From Ianthella basta (lineage: Eukaryota > Porifera > Demospongiae > Verongiida > Ianthellidae): 64,000 nt of DNA. Under the pieces are notes generated by a model. It saw only the letters and a program-made list of their open reading frames with translations, did no database searches and was not told the DNA's origin. Shown here in pieces: positions 28,408 to 40,139 of this stretch. Location: the NCBI GenBank assembly GCA_964019415.1, contig OZ025883.1:4556088-4620087 (forward strand), in the 5' to 3' direction. The translations under genes and the position numbers were made by a program. Positions within the stretch are counted from its first letter, which is position 1. Every line of letters starts with the position of its first letter.

Positions 28408-30738
28408 ATGGCTGCCGATAGTGAATTTGCCCTGATAAAAACGGTTGTAATTGGTGGAACAGGAGCAATCAGTCGCCACTTGGTGGGCCGGGGTTTCTGC
28501 TGAAACACAATGATAAGGTGGAGAAAGTGACCGTTCTCGGAAGGAGAAAGGTGAGGTGCGTGTCCCATATATATACAAGATTTCTTAGATCTAGCTAACT
28601 AGCTATTATGACGACAGACACTGTTATTATAGAGCCCTTCTGTATTATGTAGTTCTCATTCTTAATTTTTATTGACCTTGAATTGCAACCGACTGGCCAT
28701 GGGTAGCTAGTATACGTATAATATCCTTCACGTACTCCAAGAGCAGGTCAGCTGTAGCTAGCTAGCTGGTAGCTAGCTATCGAGGGGTCCGATACGCGAG
28801 AAATCTTGTACACTGTCACAGAAATCCAGCACAAAATTCAGAAATCCATTTGGAATCCATCTGAAATCCAGAAATCCTAACTGAAATCCAAAAATCTCGA
28901 CTGAAATCCAATCCATGTGCCATTTTTTCTGTTGAGAAAATTGGCGGTTTGGCTAGTGCGCTGGCGCGAGCCCTTCCACTAGTCCAGCCAGCTCGAGCCA
29001 GCTGGACTAGCCCTCCACCTAAATGCCGAGCAGAGAACTAGCACAAGATTATGTATTGTTATATATACTGACTAACACCAATGAATAACGAATCGACAGG
29101 TCCAATCTCGTGCTTGACCTTGTGCGCAATTTCGCACGGTGCTCGACCTCCGTCGCAACCGTGTTCCAGCTGCAAGATCAGACAGTTATTGCCAGCTAGC
29201 TACATGTGCAATATAGCAATACCTAGCCAAGCATGCAACCTAATCTATTCATCATAACTACATATAAAACTGAGCTGATAACCGCAAGTTCCACTTTGAG
29301 AAAGAATAATTCCCCAGTCTCAGAGCTGTGTACAGGCCTGTGTCTGGCAAGCAATACCGTCTTTAAGTCCTCAGCACCTCAGTTTTCAAAAGAACGAGTA
29401 CGGCCATTATGTTCACACCTCATAGCAGGTATTATGTAAACAACTAACCACAACCTACAACAATAGTGTGACGGCTGAGGTCTGGGCGAGGGTCTGGGCT
29501 ACGTACTTTTGGTGACTAGACAGGTTAAGGCGCAGTGCGCAAGCTATCACAGACACTTCGTTGCTAAGATTGGCCCGGATTGGCCTATAATGTCTTATAC
29601 GGCTCAGAAACAGGTCCATGTGAAATCCAGAAATCCACATGAAATCCATGTGAAATCCAGAAATCCATTTGAAATCCAGTGCATTTCGAAATCTCGTATG
29701 CTTGAGTGAATTGTGGCGGACCCCTCGCTAGCTATATACTTAGCTAGCTGCTGCTGATATCGATGTGTCTCTGTAGTCTTGCATGGTTGTATACTTGCAC
29801 TAAACAATGAATGGGCCCTAAGCTACTGATGGGTGCGAAATCAAGCTTCTAATCAGCACTTGGACAGCACAGTTCACAAGAAATTAGTGTGAAATTGCAC
29901 TTCACGCACAGCATGCTGAAGATAAGTAACTGTCAGATGCAGCTATGTAGTAGTTGCACAATGTGTGGCTAAAGGTAGTCATCGCCCTGACTTGGTTACA
30001 AGAAAAGCTAGCTCCCATGGTAGACTAAATTCACTAATACGGTAGCATACTATCCTTCTTCGGAGTAATGGTTCGAATGCACATTTGATGATTGCACAAC
30101 CTTTAAGTTAGTAACATATGATGCAATGTCCTCTCTTCTCAGCTCACTGATGTGTTCAAGGAGTGCCACAGCACCAACCCCAGTACAGAGGAAGAAAATG
30201 GCCGCCTAGCTAATTCAATTAATTCAGCATGCTGAAGACTTGAATACTATTTCTGATGAGAAGATGAAGGAGCTGTGCAGTGCACACAATGCCTTCTTCT
30301 GTTGCTTGGGCACTACAAGGAGACAGGCTCGGTCGGCTCAAGCCTTCTTCCACATTGACTGCGAGATACCAGCACGCTTGGCCCAGATTGCAAAGGACAG
30401 CGGAGTGGGGCTTGCCAGTTTGGTCACCTCGACAGGTGCCAACCCCAACAGCTGGTTCCTCTACCTGCGGACTAAAAGGGAGATTGAGGAGAGGATGAAG
30501 GGCATGGGCTATGAGCATGTCTCTATTTGGAGGGGGAAAAATGGTCATGTTCTTTCTTAGGCCCATGCTAGTGGAGAATGTTGCCAAGGTGATGGTGCAG
30601 GATGCCTTGGACCTTGTTGGCAAAGCTCCAGTGACAGTGACCGAAACTGGAGGTGAAGGGGTGGCCACCTCAGCAGCCAAAGCCACTGTGAATACCAACG
30701 CAGATATCTGGAGAATCTGTGGGCAGTCCTCACTGTAA
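28408..30738 (+). pseudogene. HTATIP2/TIP30-like short-chain dehydrogenase, disrupted
   Basis: HTATIP2 (TIP30) is a small NADPH-binding SDR-like protein. Exon 1 (28,408-28,550) reads TVVIGGTGAISRHLVG, the nucleotide-binding loop, then VTVLGRRK before a good donor. The second exon region (from 30,143) contains NAFFCCLGTTR, LVTSTGANPNSWFLYLRTK and EIEERM, all recognisable HTATIP2 positions. The frame changes inside exon 1 (after LVG), early in the second exon region (before HAEDLNTI) and after HVSIWR. About 35 residues expected near the C-terminus are absent before VENVAKVMVQDALDLVGK. A hAT-like element sits in the intron. Most likely a recent pseudogene; sequencing errors could explain single indels but not the missing stretch. 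Confidence 0.72.
28781..29727. mobile_element. hAT-like element with 8-base target duplication and GAAATCC repeats
   Basis: The element opens CGAGGGGTCCG and closes CGGACCCCTCG, perfect 11-base inverted ends. CTAGCTAT flanks both sides (28,773-28,780 and 29,728-29,735), an 8-base duplication typical of hAT transposons. Near both ends are clusters of GAAATCCA-type repeats (about 28,820-28,915 and 29,615-29,690) in the same orientation. No transposase frame is seen, so it is non-autonomous. It lies in the intron of the HTATIP2-like gene. Confidence 0.75.
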
Positions 30739-31286
30739 TGGTGTCAGGGTGAGGCAGCTGCCATGTCAGAGTAACATGTAGCAACAATTTAAGCATTTCA
30801 TCAAACAGAACAGACTCGAAGTTACTTTTGCAAAAAGTAGTCCTACAGTAGAGCCAGTTTTTGCTGCTGTATTTCACAATTTTTCTTGCTACAACTTTAT
30901 ACTGTAGTTTTATTATGACTATTTCTCAAAATCTTTCTAAAGTTACTTCATCACATTGATATCACTTCATGCATGCACAACAGTCTGTGGCACATGGCAT
31001 AGTTTTGCCTTCATTGTAAGAGGAATTAAGACATAATATTATGACACTGGATGGGCTTATCATGCTAAATTGCCCTAAAGCTGCTTCCTCTATTCCTGTG
31101 CATTCATAGCAATGGTATCTCTTGTCTCCTTTTGATTAGGTAGCTATTGATCGACACTGAAGCCTTCATAATCTGCAATTATATATAATGCATTCTTAGC
31201 ATACTAATATCATATTTGAGTGCACACATGTAAACCAAGAACACTAATACAAGGTACAAGCCCAATGAGGCACAGTCATGAATGTA
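30739..31286. other. No gene seen
   Basis: AT-rich stretch after the HTATIP2-like pseudogene. No supported exon, RNA gene or repeat structure recognised. Confidence 0.5.
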
Positions 31287-31960
31287 CAATCAATATCAAT
31301 CAATCAATGCACATGAGATTTTTATCTCCCATGTGGGAGGTCGCCCTAATATAACAGGAGTTGCTAGAAAATAATGTCATAACTCAGTTTATAAACTATA
31401 AAGTTAAGCAAATTATTAGTCCACCTCATTCTAGGTCTTTTTCGAGGGCGCTTTCCTGGAACCTCACCATCATACACTATCTTCGTCACTCTACCGCTGC
31501 TCATCTCCTGTAATCTTTGCTTCCTGGACCACTTCTCTTACCACTTTTACATCCCTCAGTTGGCCTTTCATCATTCTCCTCACCAGAAAATAATTTATAA
31601 TGGATCTTTGATTCCTACCTCTACATTCCCAAGTAAACTTATGGATTTCTTTATGTTGAAACCATGAATTAGTGATCCCCAGATCATTCTCAGCACAGAA
31701 TTGCAGCAGCCTCATGCCATTTTCATTCTTCACTGCCTCTCCATTCTTCCCAATAACATCACCTCACACTGTCACATTCCTTCCTACACGTGCATTGAGG
31801 TTTTCCAATACGGCTAACTTATCCTGCTTGGGTACCCCCTTCACTGTACCCTCCAGCTGCTCATAGAAACTATCCTCAACCTCATTCTTGCTATCCTCCT
31901 TTGGGGCATACACCTGGATCACTGATACCCACACACCCTCAATCATTAATGCATAGTAAT
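31287..31960 (-). mobile_element. LINE fragment: endonuclease region and 3' tail, internally deleted
   Basis: The minus strand at 31,946-31,764 encodes VSVIQVYAPKEDS and LAVLENLNARVGR, and 31,733-31,491 encodes NENGMRLLQFCAENDLGITN and RSIINYFLVRR. These are conserved blocks of an APE-type LINE endonuclease, similar to vertebrate craniofacial-development-protein-2-like sequences. A frame break separates the two. A CAATCAAT run at 31,288-31,309 is a plausible (ATTG)n 3' tail, so reverse transcriptase has been deleted. Confidence 0.72.
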
Positions 31961-32352
31961 ATTATTATAGACTTATAATTAGTGTTTGCAGTGAGGCATG
32001 CACCTCGAGGTGAGCAAGGCAGTGATAATCAAGAGTTGGAAGGTGATATTACTCAAGTGTGATGTGGGCGTTAAGTAAGGCAAAGAAGACAAGGTCGCCT
32101 GGTATGATCTGTCAAGATGATGGAAGTGGAGATTTTAAGGGATGTGTGAGTGCACGGCGTGCTGGAAGTTTGGAGCTAGCTAGGTGTTCCCTTCTTTTGG
32201 AAATTTTCCATCATTGTGCCATTTCCTAAAAAGGGAGGGTGAAAGGAGCCTGTGACACCAGCAATTTCAGACTGAGCTCGAGGTATATATCTCTTTGACC
32301 ACCTTGGTTGGGAAGATCATGCGACCTATATATGACGTCGTTTTATAGAAAA

Positions 32353-32691
32353 ATGGAGGGGAGAAAGCGGTCTGGCTACGCGAGACTATTTGAAGGGCAA
32401 CTGTGCGCGCTAAGCTTTTCAACGCTACAGACAGTTGAAAATGTTAGCGTGAACATATCACGGCGCTCACCAGTTTCTACGCCATTATCGAAGAAGGTGC
32501 GGGGTGAAGTCGATGACCTGTCGGGCGCTCTCTTTGCCCGTCGACCAGAAGTGTTGCAGGAGTCTGTTCCACGATTGGTGGCGGAAGAGGACGTCCAAAG
32601 TTTGCTAAGACGACGTTTAGATGCCGGTTTTGAAAGTCCCTTGATCTCGCACACGTTCCACCTCCGGCCGAATAAAAAGCGTACAATATGA
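32353..32691 (+). CDS. Unrecognised 112-codon open frame
   Basis: ATG at 32,353 in an aaaATGg context opens a 112-codon frame to TGA at 32,689. The protein is Arg/Ser-rich (MEGRKRSGYARLFEGQ) with an acidic helical middle (LVAEEDVQSLLRRRLDAGF). It ends 41 bases before a Helitron-like element. No domain recognised; it may be a leftover exon of a repeat-borne gene. Confidence 0.3.
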   Translation: MEGRKRSGYARLFEGQLCALSFSTLQTVENVSVNISRRSPVSTPLSKKVRGEVDDLSGALFARRPEVLQESVPRLVAEEDVQSLLRRRLDAGFESPLISHTFHLRPNKKRTI

Positions 32692-32732
32692 ATTACCTAT
32701 CCTCAATACTTTGGTCACTACATTATAATATA

Positions 32733-33668
32733 CTAGCAGAGAAGGGCGCCTTCGGCGCCCTCCTCTGCTCTGGCGCCCAACGCAAGTGCTTCCGATGCCA
32801 GTGCTTCTGATGCAAAGCACTTCCAAACCTGGTTACTGAGGAATAGCTATAGACGCCGCAGTTGCAGTTAGCTATAGAGAGTTGCATGCAGCTGACTCCT
32901 CTTCCACCATGAATCACCTTCGATCTGCAAGGTCAAGTGTCTTGTATTGCCCTCCAAATTAAACAAAACTGACTCATGATGGCCCCTTTGAGCTGATTCC
33001 TGGTTGTCATGAGTTGACTCCTGGTTGGTCCTTTGAGCTGACTCCCCTTTAGCTTGCTCCTGCTTTTCCCTTGGTGCTGACTCCTGTGAGTGAAGGTTGA
33101 GTGATGACCTTTCAAAACGGCGCGCAAGCTAACTTTGGCCTAAGCCCTTGTCTCGTATACACCTGAAACGGCCTCCTGACGGTGTTGGCTAGCTTTTGGA
33201 CAGAAACTGAAGGAACAGTAGGCGGAAAACTGCCGTTCCTCAACGTCATCATAAAATGGCGTCTTGCGCGTAGCAACGTCTCCCGAAAGACTCGGTAACC
33301 CCAAAGTCTGAACAATACGCTTTCGGAGCCTATACTTCGAAAGAATGCAGCTCGGTTAATTTTCAGTAGTTTTGTGTTCGAATTAGTTCGATAGCTAATT
33401 CTGTTCGTCAGTTACAGCTGGCGAAGAAGAATATGAAGAAGAATATGAAGACGAAAATGGAGGTTTTCGAGTGTCATTTTCTCGCCGACAGACCGCGTTC
33501 GCTTGCCTTCCAGGTCAGTTTAGTGTATGAATATTTCGTATTTAGCCCTACGAAGCCTCGTTTTGGCAGTTTTCGACGCTTTTCGCGATTTCGTCCCTAT
33601 ACCAATGTATTGTGAATTCGAAACACCTTGTACCATCCCTACATAGAGAGTACTATCGTACTCTCTGA
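32733..33668 (-). mobile_element. Non-autonomous Helitron-like element
   Basis: Read on the minus strand, the element starts TCAGAGAGTACGATAGTA (33,668, preceded by A). It ends with a strong hairpin (12-base stem, one mismatch, GGGCGCC core) directly followed by TGCTAG at 32,733, before a T. TC start, CTAG end, a terminal hairpin and an A|T insertion site are the Helitron hallmarks. Its 5' portion is repeated at 35,330-35,886. No Rep/helicase frame is present. Confidence 0.68.
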
Positions 33669-33670
33669 TA
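33108..33670. repeat. Direct repeat copy A of a ~555-base unit
   Basis: Sequence from CGCAAGCTAACTTTGGCC to the small palindrome GAGAGTACTATCGTACTCTC is about 93 percent the same by eye as 35,330-35,886. It is the 5' half of the Helitron-like element read on the minus strand. Confidence 0.9.
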
Positions 33671-34006
33671 AATGTTAATACAGTTATACCACCGTAGTTT
33701 ACGTATTATATAAACCGATGCAACATACCGATATATACCGTATATATAACGAATGTTCTTTGGAGTGGGCACACTTCACCCCAAGGCGTCCTTATTGCTG
33801 GAAACCAATCACTACCTAGTCTCGAACCCAGACCCATTCTGCCATTTTATAATTGGGAGGGGCGGAAAAGGGTCTGGCAACACACCGCACCCTTTTCTGT
33901 GTCAAGGGGGCTGAGTAATCGACGAAAACCGCGTACGCGACAACAAGAAACGCGTATGCATAATGCGACGTTAACAGCTCTTCGTCGCCGACGAAGGTGT
34001 AATATA

Positions 34007-34371
34007 ATGTCGTCGTCCGCGGCGGAGAACTGCTTTGCTTGTGGAAGTGCTACCGTTGCTAGAAGACGACGACTACTTAATTCTCCAGCGGTTCGGCGAA
34101 CTTTGGATGCCTACGAGCAAGTCGGTTTACCGGAAGAGAGACTACCCGCTTCGCTTCCAGCAGACAGACATGACATGCAAGCATAATGCACTTACGCATG
34201 AACACATACACCCCTGCAATTATGTGCATATTACAAAATACTAATATAATACATAGTATGTGCTAAAGAGAAGTGACTATTAAACTCTCTAGTCCGTTTT
34301 CTTTTCCAATCCTTTCAGTCCCGCAGTTCTGCAAGGGAACTCACTCCTCAGGCAAGAAAGAGAAGAAGCCC
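34007..34371 (+). CDS. Possible 5' exons of a DUF6589-type gene (zinc-finger start), degraded
   Basis: An ATG at 34,007 opens MSSSAAENCFACGSATVA followed by an Arg-rich helical stretch (RRTLDAYEQVGLPEER). It stops without a donor. A short exon at 34,317-34,371 (SRSSARELTPQARKR) has good splice sites. Proteins I know with a DUF6589-like C-terminus often begin with a Cys-rich finger and such a basic linker. These exons may therefore belong with 44,533-46,164, separated by a 10-kb repeat array. The link is inference. Confidence 0.35.
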
Positions 34372-34429
34372 AGGTGTATCGGTTAGTATGTACTTGCATG
34401 CATACACAACATTGCAAACAACAAGTATT

Positions 34430-35120
34430 TCGAGTTAAAAAAAACTCGTGGGGCACCGGGGCGCCCCTGAACTCAAACTACTTGCTAACAACTTCCCTGT
34501 GTATGTTCAATAGTTCAGATAGTTGGGTATGCAGCATTGCTGCTGGTGTGAAAGATACATAACCATGCCATAGACTGGGGTTGCAAGAGTTTCAAGTCTC
34601 CAGACCAGGAAGTCATCCAGTGAAAGCACCCCTACCAAACTGTCAAAATGCTTTGCTGATGCTTTTTGATCTACATAACATTCTGAATGAGTGTGTACAT
34701 GTTGCTTTGTGCCTGGAGGAGGAGCATGCTGGGTAAAAAGGCTACCCTAACTGGTAATGCCATGATTCTATATGTCTCACATTGGCCAACCGGTCATTCG
34801 ACCTCTGTTGTATTTGGGGCTGTACCTCGCAAGAGAATAGTTAGATAAGCTTTCTAATACAATACTATTACTTGAACATGTTCTAGAAAGACTTTGCGTT
34901 CCTTGGGTACACGGCGAAGTGCGAAGAAAGATGATTATGAGCCTAGCAAACTACATGCAAGAATGTCGCACCTTATAGTCCTACACCCTTGAATGTAGGG
35001 ACGATGGTTAATGCTCCACTGTGTAACAGCCTTTACTTGTTTCTGTACTTTTTGTGCCATCCCTACATCCTTGCTATTTTTGTAGAAAATTTTTATTGTT
35101 TCTAGTTTCTGTACTTTTTA
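34430..35120 (+). repeat. tRNA-derived SINE-like repeat, copy 1
   Basis: The copy contains a B-box-like segment near 34,590 (GTTTCAAGTCTCC). It continues through GCACCCCTACCAAACTGTC and GATCTACATAACATTCTGAA. The same sequence appears inverted at 49,560-49,950 with a cleaner B box (GGTTCAAATCC). An AACTCG/CGAGTT hairpin with an A or T run lies at the 5' side. Confidence 0.6.
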
Positions 35121-35329
35121 TGGTGTGCATGCAAGCTGCACATGCTAAGTACCACTAGAGGACATCCATGCAGCTTACAGTATAAGACCTTATTTCTGTA
35201 ATCCTGGAGCTCGAGGTGTCAGCTATCCCCTAGCTTTTGTGCCAGCCCACCTAAGAGCTTAGAAACAGTGACCAAAAGTTAGCCGAGTACTAATTAAAAA
35301 TGGCGGGACACGCACGTCCACGGATGTCC

Positions 35330-35886
35330 TTTTGAAACGACCCGCAAGCTAACTTTGGCCTAAGCCCTTGTCTCGTATACATCTCAAACGGCCTCCTGAC
35401 GGCGTTGGCTGGCTTTTGGACAGAAACGGAAGGAACAGTAGGCCGAAAACGGCCATCCCCGACGTCATCATAAAATGGCGTCTTGCGCGTAGCAACGTCT
35501 CCCGAAAGACTCGGTAACCCCAATGTGGGAACAATACTCTTTCGGACCCTATACTTCGAAAGAATACAGTTCGGTTAATTTGAAGTAGTTTCGTCTTCGA
35601 ATTAGTTCGATAGCTAATTCTGTTCGTCAGTTACAGCTGGCGAAGGAGAATATGAAGAATATGAAGACGAAAATGGATGTTTTTGAGTGTCATTTTCTCG
35701 CTGACAGACCACGTTCGCTTGCCTTCTAGCTCAGTTTAGTGTATGAATATTTCGTATTTAGCCCTACGAAGCCTCGTTTTGGCGGTTTTCGACGCTTTTC
35801 GCGATTTCGTCCCTATGCCAATGTATTGTGAATTCGAAACACCCTGTACCACCCCTACATAGAGAGTACTATCGTACTCTCTGATA
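35330..35886. repeat. Direct repeat copy B of the ~555-base unit
   Basis: Second copy of the 33,108-33,670 sequence in the same orientation, ending in the same GAGAGTACTATCGTACTCTC palindrome followed by GAT. The Helitron-like 3' hairpin is not found next to this copy, so it is truncated or has a different partner end. Confidence 0.9.
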
Positions 35887-35948
35887 TATATATATATATA
35901 TATATGCAGTGCAAGTTGCAAAATACAAGGGTATTGAAGCCATAAAAT

Positions 35949-35981
35949 AATGTAATATAATATAATATAATATAATATAAT
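35949..35981. repeat. (ATAAT)n microsatellite
   Basis: Tandem ATAAT units. The same pentamer tract recurs at about 36,833-36,872, 36,916-36,962, 39,398-39,425, 40,886-40,910 and 42,999-43,020, at the borders of the palindrome array units. Confidence 0.9.
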
Positions 35982-36276
35982 GTTTGGGGACTTTGGGCAC
36001 CCTGTGGCACAGACCATTGGTAAGATGGCAAACTTAAGGGAAATTTAACAATTTTAAATATGACAGAATTTTTAATTAGGCCTTTGTTTACGTGCAAGGT
36101 GGTGCCAAATTGCAAATATAAAATGCCATAGCCCCATATCATTGTTATAGCACATTTATACTGATAGTGGGTGTTATAATAATTTAATATAAAAATCCGG
36201 CAAATACTCACAAAACTTTGTAGGCAAGTGCAAGTGGTCGATGAGGCTGTGCACTCAGCAGGGGTTAGTAAGTTTA

Positions 36277-36757
36277 TATGCGCCAGTGCTTCTATGAACA
36301 AGGCCACCAGTGCAAGCTGCTGAGAGTAACCACCCCGAGTGCAAGTAGAGTGTTGCGTTAGTTGAAGGAAGGAAAAACACCACCAGCGCAAGTTGCTGAA
36401 GATCAGGGGGACTGGGCACCAGCATTGATTGGCATGCAGAGATGCAGCAACAGGTATGCAACCTGCACTTGGGCACTATATGTGAACCGTGTTCTGCCCA
36501 AGTGCAAGTTGCATACCTGTTGCTGCATCCTGCTCCAACTTGTGCCGTTCGACTAGCACCAACACTGTACTTGCATTCATAGTGGTCCCCCACTGCATGC
36601 CAATCAATGCTGGTGCCCAGTCCCCCTGATCTTCAGCAACTTGCGCTGGTGGTGTTTTTCCCTCCTTCAACTAGCGCAAACACTCTACTTGCACTCGGGG
36701 TGGTTACTCTCAGCAACTTGCACTGGTGGCCTTGTTCATAGAAGCACTGGCGCATAT
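36277..36757. repeat. Palindrome 1 of the array
   Basis: Inverted repeat with arms about 36,277-36,475 and 36,497-36,757 around a short spacer. The right arm carries about 70 extra bases (through TGTACTTGCATTCATAGTGG) that the left arm lacks, so one arm has since changed. Confidence 0.85.
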
Positions 36758-37336
36758 ACTGCAGGCGCAGATTGCAACTTGCACTGTGTGGATACAGTGC
36801 AAGTTACAATATACACCACTAATCTAAAGTAAATAATATAATATAATATAATATAATATAATATAATATAATATATACAGTGCAAGTAACAATATACACC
36901 ACTAATCTAAATAAATATATAATATAATATAATATAATATAATATAATATAAATAAATAATATAATTCACAGAGGCTATAGAGGATGCTGCGGACAAGTA
37001 CTCAGTATGCATACAAACTATGAAGAATTTAATGGATTTTAAATTGAATAGATTTTTCAATTAGGCTTTCGGCCTTGTGCAAATTGCAGTCAAACAGCAA
37101 GTAGAATCGCCTAGAATAATACATAATGTATAGCGTATTTATACAGATACATAGTGTAGAGTTAGTTGAAATATAGATGTAAGCAGATTATCACGAAACT
37201 TGGTGGACATGGCCAGGTGGTCCACCAGTCTATGTCATTAGCAGTATTTCTTAATTAGTGCCAGAATGCCAAATATACAGGGCAAAAATCAAATAATGAC
37301 ACCCAATTAGCAGGAATGTGTCACCTTTGCATTAGC

Positions 37337-37425
37337 CAAGGCCCACACAGTCTAGTGTGGTTGCTTAACAATCCAAAGTTCTAGGTTCAAATCCTACTAC
37401 AGCCACTTTTTAACTTTTCTTTTAT
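37337..37425 (+). repeat. tRNA-like sequence, probable SINE head
   Basis: GTCTAGTGTGGTTGC followed by AGGTTCAAATCC about 45 bases later resembles the A and B boxes of a tRNA-derived promoter. A proper cloverleaf is not clear, so a SINE head or dead tRNA copy is more likely than a working tRNA gene. Confidence 0.4.
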
Positions 37426-37592
37426 CTTAGCTGTTTGTTTGCCTGCCAATCTTTAGCATTGTCACATGCTTTTTTCTGCACCAATAGCATGACACAGTGG
37501 TGGATGCATGTAATCAACTCATCCATTACTATGTAAAGCTAAACTGGCTAGACTTGCTGTAGCAGTAAACCCACTGAAGGGAGCACTCATGC

Positions 37593-37618
37593 ACGCACAC
37601 ACACACACGCACGCACAC

Positions 37619-37660
<42 letters not shown>

Positions 37661-37665
37661 AGACA

Positions 37666-37725
<60 letters not shown>
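37593..37725. repeat. (CA)n microsatellite
   Basis: CA repeat with ACGCACG and CAGACACAGACA interruptions. Confidence 0.95.
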
Positions 37726-37729
<4 letters not shown>

Positions 37730-38329
37730 GCTAGACCACTACCATATAGGGTCACTATATCACATTCATCCACCACCTCCACACCCAAACATCACAGTGC
37801 AAGTAACAATGGGACTACCACATGTGGTAGTAGAGTAAATGTGGTAGTTGGAGGTAGAAAAAGACTACCAGTGCAAGTAACAGAGGGTTAGAACCACATA
37901 TGCCAGTAGAGTAAATGCACTAGCTGGTGGCAGAATTGACCAACAGCACAAGTAGCAGAGGGTTAGGACCACATGTAACTAGCTATATTATATCTCTATA
38001 GTATGCAATTGTATGTAGTTTAGTTCTCAAGGACTGTAGAACTTCTGGTATATATGTGTGCAGCTATACGTTGTACGTTGTACTTTGAAGAATTGATCAT
38101 TTTTCTGAGATTAGAAAAAATGTATAATACCACTGCCACATACAACCACAACCACCACCACCACCACCACCACCACACAGTGCAAGTAACAATGGGGCCA
38201 CCACATGTGGCAGTAGAGTAAATGTGGTAGTTGGAGATCGAAAAAGACCACCAGTGCAAGTAACAGAGTGCAGAACCACGTGTGCCAGTAGAGTGAATGC
38301 ACTAGTTGGTGGCAGAAAAGACCACCAGC

Positions 38330-39256
38330 ACAAGTAACAAAGGGTCAGGACCACATGTGCCCTCAGAGTAAACAAATGGGAATCGGAATTGCAATCAGTA
38401 ATGTTATTAACATGCATTAGGGGAATCCCTTTAGCGAGCAGCCCACAATACACACAGACTTATACACAAGCAATTTGGTCAGTCAGAGTGAATCCGTTTA
38501 AATTTGTGTTCAGTGGGCAATGTTTGTTGTTAGGGGGTGCAGTCACTGAAAATCCTGCCGCCATGGCCTGGGTGCGATCCATTGACATCCCATAATCTCT
38601 GGCTCTTGAACCTTGAACCTTGTACCTTGCACTCTAGCCCACCAGCACCCCCAAACCCCAGCCAATTACTTGGTGGTGGAAAGACTACCAGCGCAAGTTA
38701 CAGAGGGTCAGGACAAGCACGAGCACCATTGGAGTGCCCGATGCAGGAAGCAATTGTTACTTGCACAAGGGCAGCAGCATTTGGTACTTCTTGTTGGGCT
38801 AGCCCGTTTAATGTCTATAATACAAGAAGTACCAAATGCTGCTGCCCTTGTGCAAGTAACTCTACTGGCATATGTGGTTCTAAGTAGTCTTTTCCACCAC
38901 CAAGTAATTGGCTGGGGTTTGGGGGTGCTGGTGGGCTAGAGTGCAAGGTACAAGGTTCAAGGTTCAAGAGCCAGAGATTATGGGATGTCAATGGATCGCA
39001 CCCAGGCCATGGCGGCAGGATTTTCAGTGACTGCACCCCCTAACAACAAACATTGCCCACTGAACACAAATTTTAAACTGATTCACTCTGACTGACCAAA
39101 TTGCTTGTGTATAAGTCTGTGTGTATTGTGGGCTGCTTGCTAAAGGGATTCCCCTAATGCATGTTAATAACATTACTGATTGCAATTCCGATTCCCATTT
39201 GTTTACTCTGAGGGCACATGTGGTCCTGACCCTTTGTTACTTGTGCTGGTGGTAAA
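38330..39256. repeat. Palindrome 2 of the array
   Basis: Inverted repeat centred near 38,805. The arms share GTACTTCTTG/CAAGAAGTAC at the centre and ACCACATGTGCC with AGCGAGCAGCCCACAATA farther out. Each arm is about 440 bases. The two GGGGTGCTGGTGGGC blocks and their complements are nearly identical. Confidence 0.88.
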
Positions 39257-40139
39257 TACAGTGCAAGTAACAATATACACCACTAATCTAAATAAATATA
39301 TAATATATACAGTGCAAGTTACAATATACACCACTTATCTAAAGTAAATAATATATACAGTGCAAGTTACAATATACACCACTAATCTAAAGTAAATAAT
39401 ATAATATAATATAATATAATATAATTCCCGGGTGGTTTGGCAGCCCTCATGAACATGTGCTAGGTATGGCTTTGAAGTATGGGAGATTTTAACACTTTTA
39501 AATGAGACGGAATTTTAATTAGGTCTTCGTTCTTCTACAAGTGGCCCGCAAAATGCTTATATAAATGCACATAGGAGAACACTTAATGTATGGGGCATTT
39601 ATATTGATACCTAGTGGTATTTTGTATATTAATGCAACTCGGCTCGTTGAGACGTGAAACTTGGTGGACACGTCCAAGTGGTCCACCTTCCTATGTTATT
39701 AGCGGGATTTCTTAATTAGTCTCAAAATGGCCGACATATGTGAGGTGCATGATGTATTCAACCAGCCAGGCCCGCTCAGTCATGACACTTTGTGAACCTA
39801 GCCAGATAATTCGACTGTTCATGTCATTAACAGGATTTCTTAATTAGTCGCAAAATGGCCAAGAAAAATGAGGTTCATTGCATATCTTACCGACCCAGCC
39901 CTGCTAAGTCGTGATACTAAGTGGATGTAGTTAGATGACCCATTTGCTCATGTCATTAGCAGGATTGCTTAATTAGTCACAAAATGGAGGCGACCTTTTG
40001 AACAATCATATTTTGACACTAATTTGTAGGTATTTGCCGCCATGCTGGAGCAGAGCAACACCCACATATACACATGCTCACAACTATTCAGCCACAATAT
40101 CCAGCTACTATACCACCACATATATAGATAAATACAACC

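Noticed and set aside
37337-37425. A functional tRNA gene
   Set aside because: A- and B-box-like words exist, but I could not fold a full cloverleaf with a paired acceptor stem.
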